From: Fibrisoma montanum
GTDB lineage: Bacteria; Bacteroidota; Bacteroidia; Cytophagales; Spirosomataceae
Reading direction: 5' to 3'
Assembly: GCF_003583365.1 (NCBI RefSeq)
Contig: NZ_QXED01000001.1
Coordinates: forward strand, 434,001-498,000
DNA: 64,000 nt
This document shows, piece by piece, positions 17,782 through 25,940 of this stretch. The notes under the pieces were generated by a model. That model did not search any database. It was not told the DNA's origin and saw only the letters and a list, made by a program, of their open reading frames with translations. Made by a program: the position numbers and the translations under genes. Position 1 is the first letter of the stretch, and every line of letters starts with the position of its first letter.

Positions 17782-20700
17782 TTAGAGTCCAATCTGGAAG
17801 CCTACCATGTAAATAGTTGGGCGGGGATATCCGTGCCAGAGCATTCCCTGAGAAAATACACTGTTACCGTCACCTTGGTTAGTGGGAGTGGCTTCGGGAT
17901 CACCAATTACCTCCTTGTTAACCAGGAGGAAGAAGTTCTGCGCGGACGCAAACACCCGGAAGCGGTCCATCTTAATCCGTTTCGTTAGCTGAGCTGGCAG
18001 GGTATAGCCCAGCAGCAAGTTACGACCGCGCAAAAACGAACCGTCTTTGATCCAGCGGGTATCCACATTGGTTACGTAACCCGCCCGCGTTTCCCGAATC
18101 TCAGCAATCTGCGTATTCTGATTGGTCGGCGTCCACGCATCCAGTACGGTACGATAGCTGTTGGCCAGCGCCTGCCGGTCTTCGCTCGGGTGGAGCGTCA
18201 TGTCCATAATGTCATTGCCGTACGAGAACTGTAGCTCAAGCGTCAGATCAAAATTCTTGTAGCGGACCGAGTTGGTCATGGCTCCCCACGCCAGCGGACT
18301 ACCGTTACCAATAATGCTCCGGTCGGCGTCTGTAATGGCGTAGTCACCGTTAACGTCCAGATACTTGATGTCGCCCGGCAAAACCGTCAGATTATTCCGA
18401 TACGAGCGGAATTTAGCGGCTTCTTCGCGTTCAGCCTCGCTCCAAACACCCAGACGGGTTAGACCCCAGAACGATCCTACCGGCTCACCAACCCGAATGA
18501 TATTGGTAGGATTAGTAAAGTTGGGGCCACCCACGTTGAAAATATCGGAGGGGGTAGCCAGGGTCAACACTTTGTTACGGTTAAGCGAAACGTTGAAATT
18601 GGTGTTCCAGGTGAAGTCGGTGGTGGCGATGTTAACCGTGTTCAGCCCAATTTCAAGCCCTCTGTTTCGCATAGATCCCACGTTCCGGCGGATAGTGGCA
18701 TAGCCACTCGACAGCGGTACGGGTGCATCCAGAAGCATGTCCGTAGTTACGCGGTTGTACAAATCTAATTCCAGCGACACCCGTCCTTTAAATAAACCCA
18801 ATTCTACCCCAAAATCAGCCTGAGCCGTTTTTTCCCACCGGAGGTCGGGGTTGGCCAGGCGCGAAAGCCCCGTACCGGCTACCCGCCCATCGTTGAAAAT
18901 CGTAGCGTAGTTGGAACTGAGCAGAGGAAGCGAGGTATACGGCGGAATTTCGGAGTTGCCGGAGAAGCCGTAACTAGCCCGGAATTTCAGGTTCGAGATT
19001 ACCGAACTGTTTTTCAGGAAGGGTTCTTCCGAGGCCCGCCAGGCTAACGCGGCCGAGGGGAAAAAGGCAAACTTATTATTTTCCCCAAACTTCGACGAAC
19101 CGTCGGCGCGGGCCGTGAACGTGACTAAATATTTCTCGTCCAGCCCGTAGTTAACCCGGCCAAAATACGAGTTAAACGCTTCACGCTGCGCCCCCGAGCC
19201 AATGCCTCCTAACACGGCGGCTGCTCCAAGGTTGTTAAATCCAAAGTAGTCCGTCGCAAACGTCCGTACGTTGGCCCCAATGCTGAAGATGCTTGTTTCC
19301 TGCCACGAAAGCCCCAGCAGCCCGTCGACGGAGTGGCGACTACCAAACTGCTTGTTGTAGGTCAGGAAATTCTCAAACGACCAGAAAGACTCTTTGCGGT
19401 TGTTAGCAGACGCTTCACCCTGGTTGGCAATAGCCAGCGTCCGGGTCTGCGAGGTATTGTTTTCCTGCGTGATGACGTTGGTACCCAGGATGGTTTTAAG
19501 AGCCAGCCCTTTCGCTAACGTAATCGTCGAGTTCAGGCTCCCAGTAGTCGTCTGGGTGTTCAGAAGCCACTGGCGGCCATACAGCCGGTGGACAGAGCTA
19601 AACGTACCTTCGGCCTGTGGGTAGTCGCGGTTGTTGGCAAACGTACCATCGGGGTAACGAACTGGCAGGAACGGGAAGTCTTCCACAATCTGGCGCGAAA
19701 CGGCATCGTTCACGTCCGAGAGCCGCTCCGACTGGTTGTTGTAGCTGAGCGTTCCGCCGATTTTAAGCCAGCGGTTCACCTGATCATCAATGGTGAACCG
19801 GCCTGAATACCGCTTCAGGTAGGTTGTTTTGATCAGACCCTGATCGTCACGGAATCCGAGCGACAACGAATACTGCGTCCGTTCGCTGCCCCCGCTGAAG
19901 TTCAGCTGGTGGTTTTGCGAGAGTTTGTGTTGTGTCGATTCTTTAAACCAGTCCGTATCGTACAGCGGATTTAGGTTGGCATCAAACACGTCGGGACGCT
20001 GCGCCCGCAGGGCTTCACGCCGGATTCGGGGGTTCAGGTTTGCGTACCGGCCTGCAGCCCAGCCCGCCGGGTCGTACTTGGCGATATTGGCATAAGCCAG
20101 GTCTTCAACCGCCAGGTACTCTCTGGCGTTCAGCACCTTTGCCCGATTCGGCACCCCACCCGGTACGCTGAAATCGACATTGTATGATATGCGGCCTTCA
20201 CCGGCTTTACCTTTTTTGGTTGTAATCAGGATAACCCCGTTGGCGCCCCGCGCCCCGTAGATAGCGGTCGAAGAAGCATCCTTAAGCACTTCAACAGACA
20301 CAATATCATTCGGGTTGATAAAGTCAATCGCATTCGTGAACTGGTTCTGATTACCTACCGGCAACTGCACCCCATCAACTACGTACAACGGGTTATTGGA
20401 CGAGTTGATCGAGCTGAAGCCCCGGATCCGAACGGTGGTCCGACCACCCGGACGGCCTGAGTTCGTATTTACCTGAACACCCGGCATACGTCCCGCAAGC
20501 GCCTGGTTGAGCGAAGGGGCTGGACGCTCTAGAATCTGGTCGGCTTTTACCGACGCTACCGAACCGGTTAAGTCGGACTTCCTTGTCGTACCATAACCGA
20601 TCACGACCACTTCGTCGAGGCTACGTTCGTCAGATTTCATCGAGATGTCAATGACTTCCCGGTTCCCGACGGCCACTTCCTGACTGGCGTAGCCAATCGA

Positions 20701-20970
20701 ACTGAACACTAACGTAGCGTTTCCGCTTTGCACTTCAATCTGATACGCGCCGTTGGCATCAGTTGTAGAACCACGGGTGGAGCCTTTTTCAACGACGTTG
20801 ACACCGGGCAGACCAGTTCCGCTGGCATCACGAACGGTACCACGTACCCGGAAGATGACCGCCGGATCGTTGCCGGCATACGTTGGTTGCAGAAGAAACA
20901 GGCACAAACCAAGTAGCAACAGAGATTGCACCCTGGCCTTGGCCCAAAGCTGGGAGGTAGAGAGTTTCAT
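17782..20970 (-). CDS. SusC/RagA family TonB-linked outer-membrane transporter (pair 2)
   Basis: A 1062-residue TonB-dependent transporter with the same domain order as its tandem paralogue: signal peptide, CarboxypepD_reg-like domain (VRGTVRDASGTGLPGVNVVE), SLDEVVVIGYGT, plug (PLYVVDGVQLP, DIVSVEVLKDASSTAIYGAR), barrel ending MVGFQIGL. It is the first gene of the tandem array. The close match to pair 1 in the first 150 residues, followed by a more divergent barrel, suggests duplication and then divergence in ligand choice. Confidence 0.96.
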   Translation of the reverse strand: MKLSTSQLWAKARVQSLLLLGLCLFLLQPTYAGNDPAVIFRVRGTVRDASGTGLPGVNVVEKGSTRGSTTDANGAYQIEVQSGNATLVFSSIGYASQEVAVGNREVIDISMKSDERSLDEVVVIGYGTTRKSDLTGSVASVKADQILERPAPSLNQALAGRMPGVQVNTNSGRPGGRTTVRIRGFSSINSSNNPLYVVDGVQLPVGNQNQFTNAIDFINPNDIVSVEVLKDASSTAIYGARGANGVILITTKKGKAGEGRISYNVDFSVPGGVPNRAKVLNAREYLAVEDLAYANIAKYDPAGWAAGRYANLNPRIRREALRAQRPDVFDANLNPLYDTDWFKESTQHKLSQNHQLNFSGGSERTQYSLSLGFRDDQGLIKTTYLKRYSGRFTIDDQVNRWLKIGGTLSYNNQSERLSDVNDAVSRQIVEDFPFLPVRYPDGTFANNRDYPQAEGTFSSVHRLYGRQWLLNTQTTTGSLNSTITLAKGLALKTILGTNVITQENNTSQTRTLAIANQGEASANNRKESFWSFENFLTYNKQFGSRHSVDGLLGLSWQETSIFSIGANVRTFATDYFGFNNLGAAAVLGGIGSGAQREAFNSYFGRVNYGLDEKYLVTFTARADGSSKFGENNKFAFFPSAALAWRASEEPFLKNSSVISNLKFRASYGFSGNSEIPPYTSLPLLSSNYATIFNDGRVAGTGLSRLANPDLRWEKTAQADFGVELGLFKGRVSLELDLYNRVTTDMLLDAPVPLSSGYATIRRNVGSMRNRGLEIGLNTVNIATTDFTWNTNFNVSLNRNKVLTLATPSDIFNVGGPNFTNPTNIIRVGEPVGSFWGLTRLGVWSEAEREEAAKFRSYRNNLTVLPGDIKYLDVNGDYAITDADRSIIGNGSPLAWGAMTNSVRYKNFDLTLELQFSYGNDIMDMTLHPSEDRQALANSYRTVLDAWTPTNQNTQIAEIRETRAGYVTNVDTRWIKDGSFLRGRNLLLGYTLPAQLTKRIKMDRFRVFASAQNFFLLVNKEVIGDPEATPTNQGDGNSVFSQGMLWHGYPRPTIYMVGFQIGL

Positions 20971-21284
20971 ACGATTAATTAAGTAGGTTCGAAAAAATAG
21001 GCGTACAATCGCTTTTCAGAAAGCGTTCAAGCATTAAGCGGACAGAATAACTGGCGGAGGAAACCGCAGGAGAACTGGTTACAGTAGGGGCAGTAAAACA
21101 CTGCTTCATAGGCTAATTATGATGGTTAATGTATAGCCAGCCTGACAAGGCAGGCTGATTACGGGGTAAAAAGACAGGAAGCCAGACTCCCTACTCATGA
21201 ATATTTTCAATTACTTAAGTTAGTATCGCTAAGTAGTTATTCATTATAGAATGATATGTTAATAACTTTCAGACTGTAGTTTAC
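20971..21284. other. Divergent intergenic region upstream of SusC pair 2
   Basis: About 310 bp with no coding frame I can support. It should contain the promoters of the SusC/D array (minus) and of the thioesterase (plus). A small hairpin (CAGCCTG/CAGGCTG, 21138-21157) is present. No regulator gene or clear sigma element was recognised. Confidence 0.5.
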
Positions 21285-22040
21285 ATGTACGTTATGACGT
21301 ATAGACAAACCGATACGTACCGCATTCGCAGCGGTGAAATTGATGCAAACGGCCGCCTGAGCGTACCGGCGTTGATGAATATGATGCAGGAATCGGCCAA
21401 TCGCAACGCCCTCGATTATAGTATCGGTATTGCTGATCTGGCCCGGCAGGGGTTCGGGTGGGTGCTGATGCGGCTCCGGATCAACCTGCACCGCTACCCG
21501 CTGTATGGGCAGTCCATCCGGATTACGACCTACCCCACGGCCGTCGACAAGTATTTTATTTATCGCGACTTCACTGTGCTGGCTGAGGATGGAACCCGGC
21601 TGGCCGACGCATGCAGTACGTGGCTGACGTTTTCGATGGAGCGCCGAACCATGGTGCCGTTGCCGGAGTTCATTCGCCAGATCACCCTGCCGACCGACGT
21701 TAATTCGCGGTTGCAGCTACCGCCGAAGCCGGATTTTCTGCCGCCCGACGGGCAACCGGCCAGATCGGTCGATGTTGGCTGGTATGATATTGATCAGAAC
21801 CAGCACACCAACAACGTAGCGTATGTGCAGTGGCTGCTGGAAACGGTGGATGACGCCACCTTGCAGATGAAACAATTGTCGGAATTAGATGTATTTTTCC
21901 GCACCGAAAGCCGCTGGCATGATCGCCTGCTGATCCGTTCGCGATTGGAGTCGTCGGAATCGTGGTTGCACGGGATTGAACACGCCACTACCGGCAAAGA
22001 CGTACTGCTGGCCCGCAGCCGGTGGCGGAACAGTTTTTAG
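21285..22040 (+). CDS. Acyl-ACP thioesterase (FatA/FatB-like)
   Basis: A 251-residue double hot-dog-fold thioesterase that releases fatty acids from acyl carrier protein. The first hot-dog domain covers about residues 5-140 (NMMQESANRNALDY, GWVLMRLRINLHRYP). The second begins near residue 165 and carries DIDQNQHTNNVAYVQWLLE, matching the Asn-His catalytic motif of FatA/B enzymes. Length fits bacterial members. The start could be 21285 or the in-frame ATG at 21294. It stands alone, so its role (lipid turnover or adjusting membrane acyl chains) is not shown by context. Confidence 0.88.
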   Translation: MYVMTYRQTDTYRIRSGEIDANGRLSVPALMNMMQESANRNALDYSIGIADLARQGFGWVLMRLRINLHRYPLYGQSIRITTYPTAVDKYFIYRDFTVLAEDGTRLADACSTWLTFSMERRTMVPLPEFIRQITLPTDVNSRLQLPPKPDFLPPDGQPARSVDVGWYDIDQNQHTNNVAYVQWLLETVDDATLQMKQLSELDVFFRTESRWHDRLLIRSRLESSESWLHGIEHATTGKDVLLARSRWRNSF

Positions 22041-22044
22041 TTTG

Positions 22045-22167
22045 AAGGGTGTGTGGTGTGTGGTTTGTGGTTCGTGGTTCGTAGTTTGTAGTTCGTCGTT
22101 AACAGCTACTCAGCGCCAAACCACAAACTACAAACCTCAAACCACGAACCACACACCATAAACTACA
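22045..22167. repeat. Short-word inverted repeat
   Basis: The left arm reiterates GTGGTTTGTGGTTCGTGGTT and GTAGTTTGTAGTTCG, and the right arm carries CAAACCACAAACTACAAACC and AACCACGAACCACACACC. The arms surround a 25-bp centre at about 22100. It lies between the thioesterase and DUF1338 genes, in tandem orientation. Confidence 0.78.
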
Positions 22168-22189
22168 ATCATCTAACTCGTTACAGAAT

Positions 22190-23101
22190 ATGACCGCATC
22201 AACAACTCAAACCAAGACGTTAGCCGCCGTTCTGAATGGCCTGATGCGCCGGTACCGGGAGCGCGTTCCCGACGTGCAAGGCATTTTTGACGCCATGCTG
22301 GACGAGGGCATTATTCAGTCGCCGGAGGAGATTGAAAACGACCACATTGCGTTTCGGACGATGGGGGTTCCGAACCTTGGCATTGCCTCGTTTGAGAAGA
22401 TATTTCTGCACTATGGCTATCAGAAGCGCGATGAATACAACTTCGCCGAAAAGAAGCTGACGGCCTACTGGTATGCGCCCCCTGAGCCGCATTTCCCCCG
22501 CATCTTCGCCAGCGAACTGCGGGTAGATGAGTTGTCGGATACGGCCCGATCGATTATTCTTCGCTATACCGACACCGTTACCAGCGATCCGGTCGATGCG
22601 CTCGATCTGGATGATGCCGACGCCGTTGACCAGTTTCTGCACCAGCCTTTGTGGACAACCCCCACACTGAACGATTACCAGACACTGCTGGCCGAAAGCG
22701 AATACGCAGCCTGGGTAATCTACAACCGGTATTACCTGAACCATTTCACCATTAGCGTCCATAACCTGAAACCCGGCTACAACACCATCGACGAGTTTGT
22801 GGCGTTTCTGGAGCGCCGTGGCTTCCGGCTCAACTCAGCGGGCGGCACCATCAAGGTCAGCCCGGATGGTGATCTGCGGCAGTCGTCAACCGTTGCGCAG
22901 ATGATCGACGCCCAGTTTGCGGGGGGCGACACGTTCCGGATTGCCGGTTCGTACGTCGAATTTGCCGAACGGCGCGTGCTGCCCCCCTTCCGGCACCTGC
23001 CCGCCGATCAGATTCGGCGCGAACACCGGCGCGAAGGGTTTGAAACGGGCAATGCCGACAAGATTTTTGAAAGTACATTCACCACCCAGACTGGAAAATA
23101 G
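22190..23101 (+). CDS. DUF1338 protein, 2-oxoadipate dioxygenase/decarboxylase-like (HglS/YdcJ family)
   Basis: A 303-residue DUF1338 protein. Characterised members such as HglS of Pseudomonas putida are Fe(II) enzymes that convert 2-oxoadipate to D-2-hydroxyglutarate in lysine catabolism. Candidate metal ligands are visible: His in ENDHIAFRT (about residue 52), His in LNHFTISVHN, and Glu in GSYVEFAERR near the C-terminus. Length is at the short end for the family. No other lysine-catabolic gene is nearby, so the substrate assignment rests on family membership only. Confidence 0.85.
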   Translation: MTASTTQTKTLAAVLNGLMRRYRERVPDVQGIFDAMLDEGIIQSPEEIENDHIAFRTMGVPNLGIASFEKIFLHYGYQKRDEYNFAEKKLTAYWYAPPEPHFPRIFASELRVDELSDTARSIILRYTDTVTSDPVDALDLDDADAVDQFLHQPLWTTPTLNDYQTLLAESEYAAWVIYNRYYLNHFTISVHNLKPGYNTIDEFVAFLERRGFRLNSAGGTIKVSPDGDLRQSSTVAQMIDAQFAGGDTFRIAGSYVEFAERRVLPPFRHLPADQIRREHRREGFETGNADKIFESTFTTQTGK

Positions 23102-23104
23102 TTT

Positions 23105-23185
23105 TATGTGTCAAGTTCCAGGTATACGGTTTTCTGCCAGCCCGGAAATCTTAAACCTGGAACGTTGACCCTGTAACTTGAAACT
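23105..23185. repeat. Imperfect inverted repeat between DUF1338 and isomerase genes
   Basis: TGTCAAGTTCCAGGT on the left pairs with ACCTGGAACGTTGAC on the right, and AACTTGAAAC repeats the theme further on. It is part of the same class of junction hairpins as at 22045. Confidence 0.55.
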
Positions 23186-23207
23186 TACTACTGTACCAAA
23201 TCCTGCC

Positions 23208-24044
23208 ATGAGAAAGACGATGTTCCTCCTGTTTACCGGGCTGCTGTCGGCCTCGGTGGCTCTGGCGCAAAAAGCCGCGCCGGTGGGCCTTGAACTATAC
23301 AGTTTCCGCGATCAGTTTGCGAAAGACGTGCCCGGCACGATGGCCAAAGTAAAGCAGATGGGTTTCCGCGAGGTCGAAGTAGCCGGTACGTACGGACTCA
23401 GCCCGGGTGAATTTCGGAAGCTGCTGGATCAAAACGGATTGAAAGCCATTGCTGTAGGGGCCAGTTTTGAAGATCTGGACAACAACGTACCGAAAGTGGT
23501 TGCCGAAGCCAAAGCGCTCGGGGCCAGATACGTCGTTTGCTTCTGGATTCCTCATCCCGGCGATACGTTCACGATTCAGGATGCCGACCGGGCCGCGGAC
23601 GTATTTAATACGGCGGGACGGCTGCTGACCGACAATGGCTTGTCGCTTTGTTACCACATCCACGGCTACGAGTTCCAGACGTACCAGAACGCCACCTTTT
23701 TTGAGTATCTGGTTGAGAATTTTGACCCCAAGCTGGTCAACTTTGAGATGGACGTATTCTGGGTGGCGCAGCCGGGCAAAGACCCCGTGGCTTTGTTGCA
23801 GAAATACCCGAAACGATTCCCGCTTCTGCACCTGAAAGACCGAAAACTAGGCACGCCACCGAGCAACACCGGTCATGCCGACGTGGAGTCGAACGTAGCG
23901 CTGGGACAGGGTGACATCGGTATTGCCGCCATCATGAAGCAAGCGAAGAAATCGGGCGTGAAGCACATGTTCATCGAAGATGAGTCGTCGCGCTCGATGG
24001 AGCAAATACCGCAGAGCCTGGCGTTTTTGACGAGTTTGAAGTAG
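23208..24044 (+). CDS. Secreted sugar phosphate isomerase/epimerase-like TIM barrel protein
   Basis: A 278-residue AP-endonuclease-family-2 (xylose-isomerase-like) TIM barrel with a signal peptide (MRKTMFLLFTGLLSASVALA, then QKAAP). Family strands are visible: GLELYSFRDQFAKDVPGTM, GFREVEVAGTYGL, LCYHIHGYEF, NFEMDVFW, LLHLKDRKLG and HMFIEDES. The His and acidic residues at strand ends form the usual metal site. The start at 23208 is chosen because it begins the signal peptide. These periplasmic members are abundant in Bacteroidota, often near sugar-oxidation genes, and the substrate here is unknown. Confidence 0.88.
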   Translation: MRKTMFLLFTGLLSASVALAQKAAPVGLELYSFRDQFAKDVPGTMAKVKQMGFREVEVAGTYGLSPGEFRKLLDQNGLKAIAVGASFEDLDNNVPKVVAEAKALGARYVVCFWIPHPGDTFTIQDADRAADVFNTAGRLLTDNGLSLCYHIHGYEFQTYQNATFFEYLVENFDPKLVNFEMDVFWVAQPGKDPVALLQKYPKRFPLLHLKDRKLGTPPSNTGHADVESNVALGQGDIGIAAIMKQAKKSGVKHMFIEDESSRSMEQIPQSLAFLTSLK

Positions 24045-24049
24045 TCGTC

Positions 24050-24095
24050 TAACATAAAGGACCGACCGTTGTACAACGGTCGGTCCTTTATGTTA
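24050..24095. terminator. Bidirectional hairpin terminator
   Basis: Twenty-two-base perfect arms (core AAAGGACCGACCGTTG) around TA. It begins 5 bp beyond the isomerase stop and also serves the convergent lipoprotein gene. Confidence 0.82.
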
Positions 24096-24137
24096 CCATG
24101 AGTTCTGGTTAATTAGTTGTAGGGTTTTGGCAGTTGC

Positions 24138-24566
24138 CTAAACCTTTCTGGCTACAATGATGAGCCGCGTTCCCTGCTCGGCGACATCGATGTTTATGTT
24201 CCGCCCATCGGCCGTTCCCAGCTTGACGTTGTCCTGATAGAGCTCGAACGTATTACCCGTCTGTCGCAGCTCTATTTCGCCAAGATCAGTTTCGTCAGGC
24301 TGCTGCCCGGTGACACGTAACGTAAGTCTCATCGTGACTGCATTAGGCTTTCCCGAAACGTTCGTAGCAACCAAGGACCCTGAAATTGAATTACTCCCCT
24401 GTGTAATTGGCAGCGTCAGGTCAAAATCATCAGCGGTACCGTCGGTATCAAAAGCCAGGCGCGTGACCTCGTAGTTGCCGGCAACCTGCTGCGGTTCAGG
24501 ATCGCTATCTTTTTTACAGGCGGTAAACGCTACGGCAAAAAGCAGCAGAAGGAGAAAATTTCTCAT
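24138..24566 (-). CDS. Hypothetical lipoprotein
   Basis: A 142-residue protein with a lipoprotein signal: MRNFLLLLLFAVAFTAC gives a lipobox ending at Cys17, then KKDSDPEPQ. The mature part is beta-rich, with a hydrophilic N-terminus and segments VAGNYEVTRLAFD, GSNSISGSLVATN and a C-terminal GTRLIIVARKV. I do not recognise a named domain. The overall pattern resembles small Bacteroidota lipocalin-like lipoproteins. The start at 24566 is preferred because it begins the signal. An earlier in-frame start at 24590 would put hydrophilic residues in front. Confidence 0.72.
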   Translation of the reverse strand: MRNFLLLLLFAVAFTACKKDSDPEPQQVAGNYEVTRLAFDTDGTADDFDLTLPITQGSNSISGSLVATNVSGKPNAVTMRLTLRVTGQQPDETDLGEIELRQTGNTFELYQDNVKLGTADGRNINIDVAEQGTRLIIVARKV

Positions 24567-24656
24567 GAGAAAGGATGTCTTATAGTGCATTTGTAAATAA
24601 AACAGTTAAAGGTAATTTTTTCATAGTTTATCGCGCCAGTGGCTCTGCGGATTGAC

Positions 24657-25940
24657 TTATCGGTCGTAGTTGGACCGGAATCGGTTCAGATCCGGCCGGA
24701 AAGGGCGCTTGCGTTTTACCTCATAGTCGTAGATGATCCGGCCCAGATTACCCATAAACGGCATACCGATGGAATCGTATTCGTACTTGTCGTCGTTGAA
24801 AATACCATCCTCATTCACGTAGATCACCGCCGACAGCAGAAACTCTACGTTCCGGTCGAAGTCAACAATATAGGCGTTATCAATCATGTACCCGTACGCA
24901 TCGCCCACCTTGTTGAAAATCCGGACGCCGTTCATCAGGGGCGTTTTCTGATCGCCCGCCAGCAGAAACTTGCAATAGCTGTCGTAATACGTCGAATCGT
25001 AGCGCGGATAGGTGGTTTCACGCGGCAACTGCGACAGGTACCGGTACAGAAACTGGTAGTCGTCGGTGGTGAGGTTGAAGCGCCGTTTGGCCGGCACGTC
25101 GTCGGGGAAGAGAACCGCCTTCAGCATTTCCTGCTGCTCTTCCAGGGCAAAAAAGTTTTTGTCGGTAAAGTCAAACGGCTGCCGAACCAGCGAATCCCGG
25201 CTCATATACCCTGTGCCGCGTTTGATGGCCGTAGCGGGCCGAAAAGTCTGCGAACAGGTTTTGGCGGGTTGCTCCAGCAGCGTCCGCTCGCCATCAACGA
25301 AACGTACCGGGTTAGTATGGCGGTTTTGCTCGGCCGTAAACGGTACCGACAACCGATGCACAATCCGCACATCCCGGTAGCCTTTGCGATAAAGCCGTTC
25401 GTTCATGTCGCACTGCCCAACGAACTCATACAGCCGGTTAAACGCGTCGTTATCGCTGACCAGCAGGATTTTTTTGGCGTAATGCGCCACCGACGGCAGG
25501 CCGTTTGGCGCGGTTGTGTCGCGCTGAACCATCGTCTGCCCATGACCAGCCGCCTGGGTCAGCATCACAGCATTTTTATCAATCTTTAGTTCATTCAGTT
25601 TTTCCAGCGCCAGCAGTACGGCAGGCAACTTGACCGTACTGGCCGGGTAGAAGTACCGGTCTTTATCAACACGGTAGCGGAAACTGCGGAAGGTCGGGCG
25701 ATTCTGCTGGTCACGGTTGATCTGCGTGTACAGAATCTGCACGTCGTATTTGGCCGGATTCCGGAGAACCGGCCCAAACAGCTCAGGGCTTTTGCGGAGC
25801 AGATCGTCGAGAAACTTGTCGGTCTTCTGCGCGTGGGCACCAAACGCAGAGAACGCAAAGAGCAGGCAGAGAACGCAGAAGTTACGCAGTGACCTCTGCG
25901 TTTTTTCTCTGCTACCCCTGCGTTGACGAAATAAATTCAT
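24657..25940 (-). CDS. Serine hydrolase of the class A beta-lactamase fold
   Basis: A 427-residue periplasmic protein with a beta-lactamase/transpeptidase-like domain. Motifs in order: SxxK as STVK (Ser101-Lys104), SDN (162-164), and KVG (344-346) in place of KTG. The signal peptide (residues 1-37, AHA before Q) has a basic n-region and a hydrophobic core. Unusually, both are encoded by complementary arms of a short-word repeat (see finding). The coding start overlaps the end of the upstream PLP transferase by 29 bp. With the dipeptide epimerase two genes upstream, a role in peptidoglycan or peptide turnover is plausible. True beta-lactamase activity is not implied by these motifs alone. Confidence 0.85.
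   Translation of the reverse strand: MNLFRQRRGSREKTQRSLRNFCVLCLLFAFSAFGAHAQKTDKFLDDLLRKSPELFGPVLRNPAKYDVQILYTQINRDQQNRPTFRSFRYRVDKDRYFYPASTVKLPAVLLALEKLNELKIDKNAVMLTQAAGHGQTMVQRDTTAPNGLPSVAHYAKKILLVSDNDAFNRLYEFVGQCDMNERLYRKGYRDVRIVHRLSVPFTAEQNRHTNPVRFVDGERTLLEQPAKTCSQTFRPATAIKRGTGYMSRDSLVRQPFDFTDKNFFALEEQQEMLKAVLFPDDVPAKRRFNLTTDDYQFLYRYLSQLPRETTYPRYDSTYYDSYCKFLLAGDQKTPLMNGVRIFNKVGDAYGYMIDNAYIVDFDRNVEFLLSAVIYVNEDGIFNDDKYEYDSIGMPFMGNLGRIIYDYEVKRKRPFRPDLNRFRSNYDR
25848..25930. repeat. Short-word inverted repeat inside the serine hydrolase signal peptide
   Basis: The plus strand reads ACGCAGAGAACGCAAAGAG and GCAGAGAACGCAGAAG, then CCTCTGCGTTTTTTCTCTGC and CCTGCGTTG. This is a purine-leaning word array followed by its reverse complement. 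Unlike most of the other hairpins it lies within coding sequence, over the junction of two overlapping genes. Confidence 0.75.

Noticed and set aside
24657-25940. A true antibiotic-resistance beta-lactamase
   Set aside because: The SxxK and SDN motifs are present, but the third motif is KVG, the Glu166 omega-loop signature is not evident to me, and the context is peptide metabolism.
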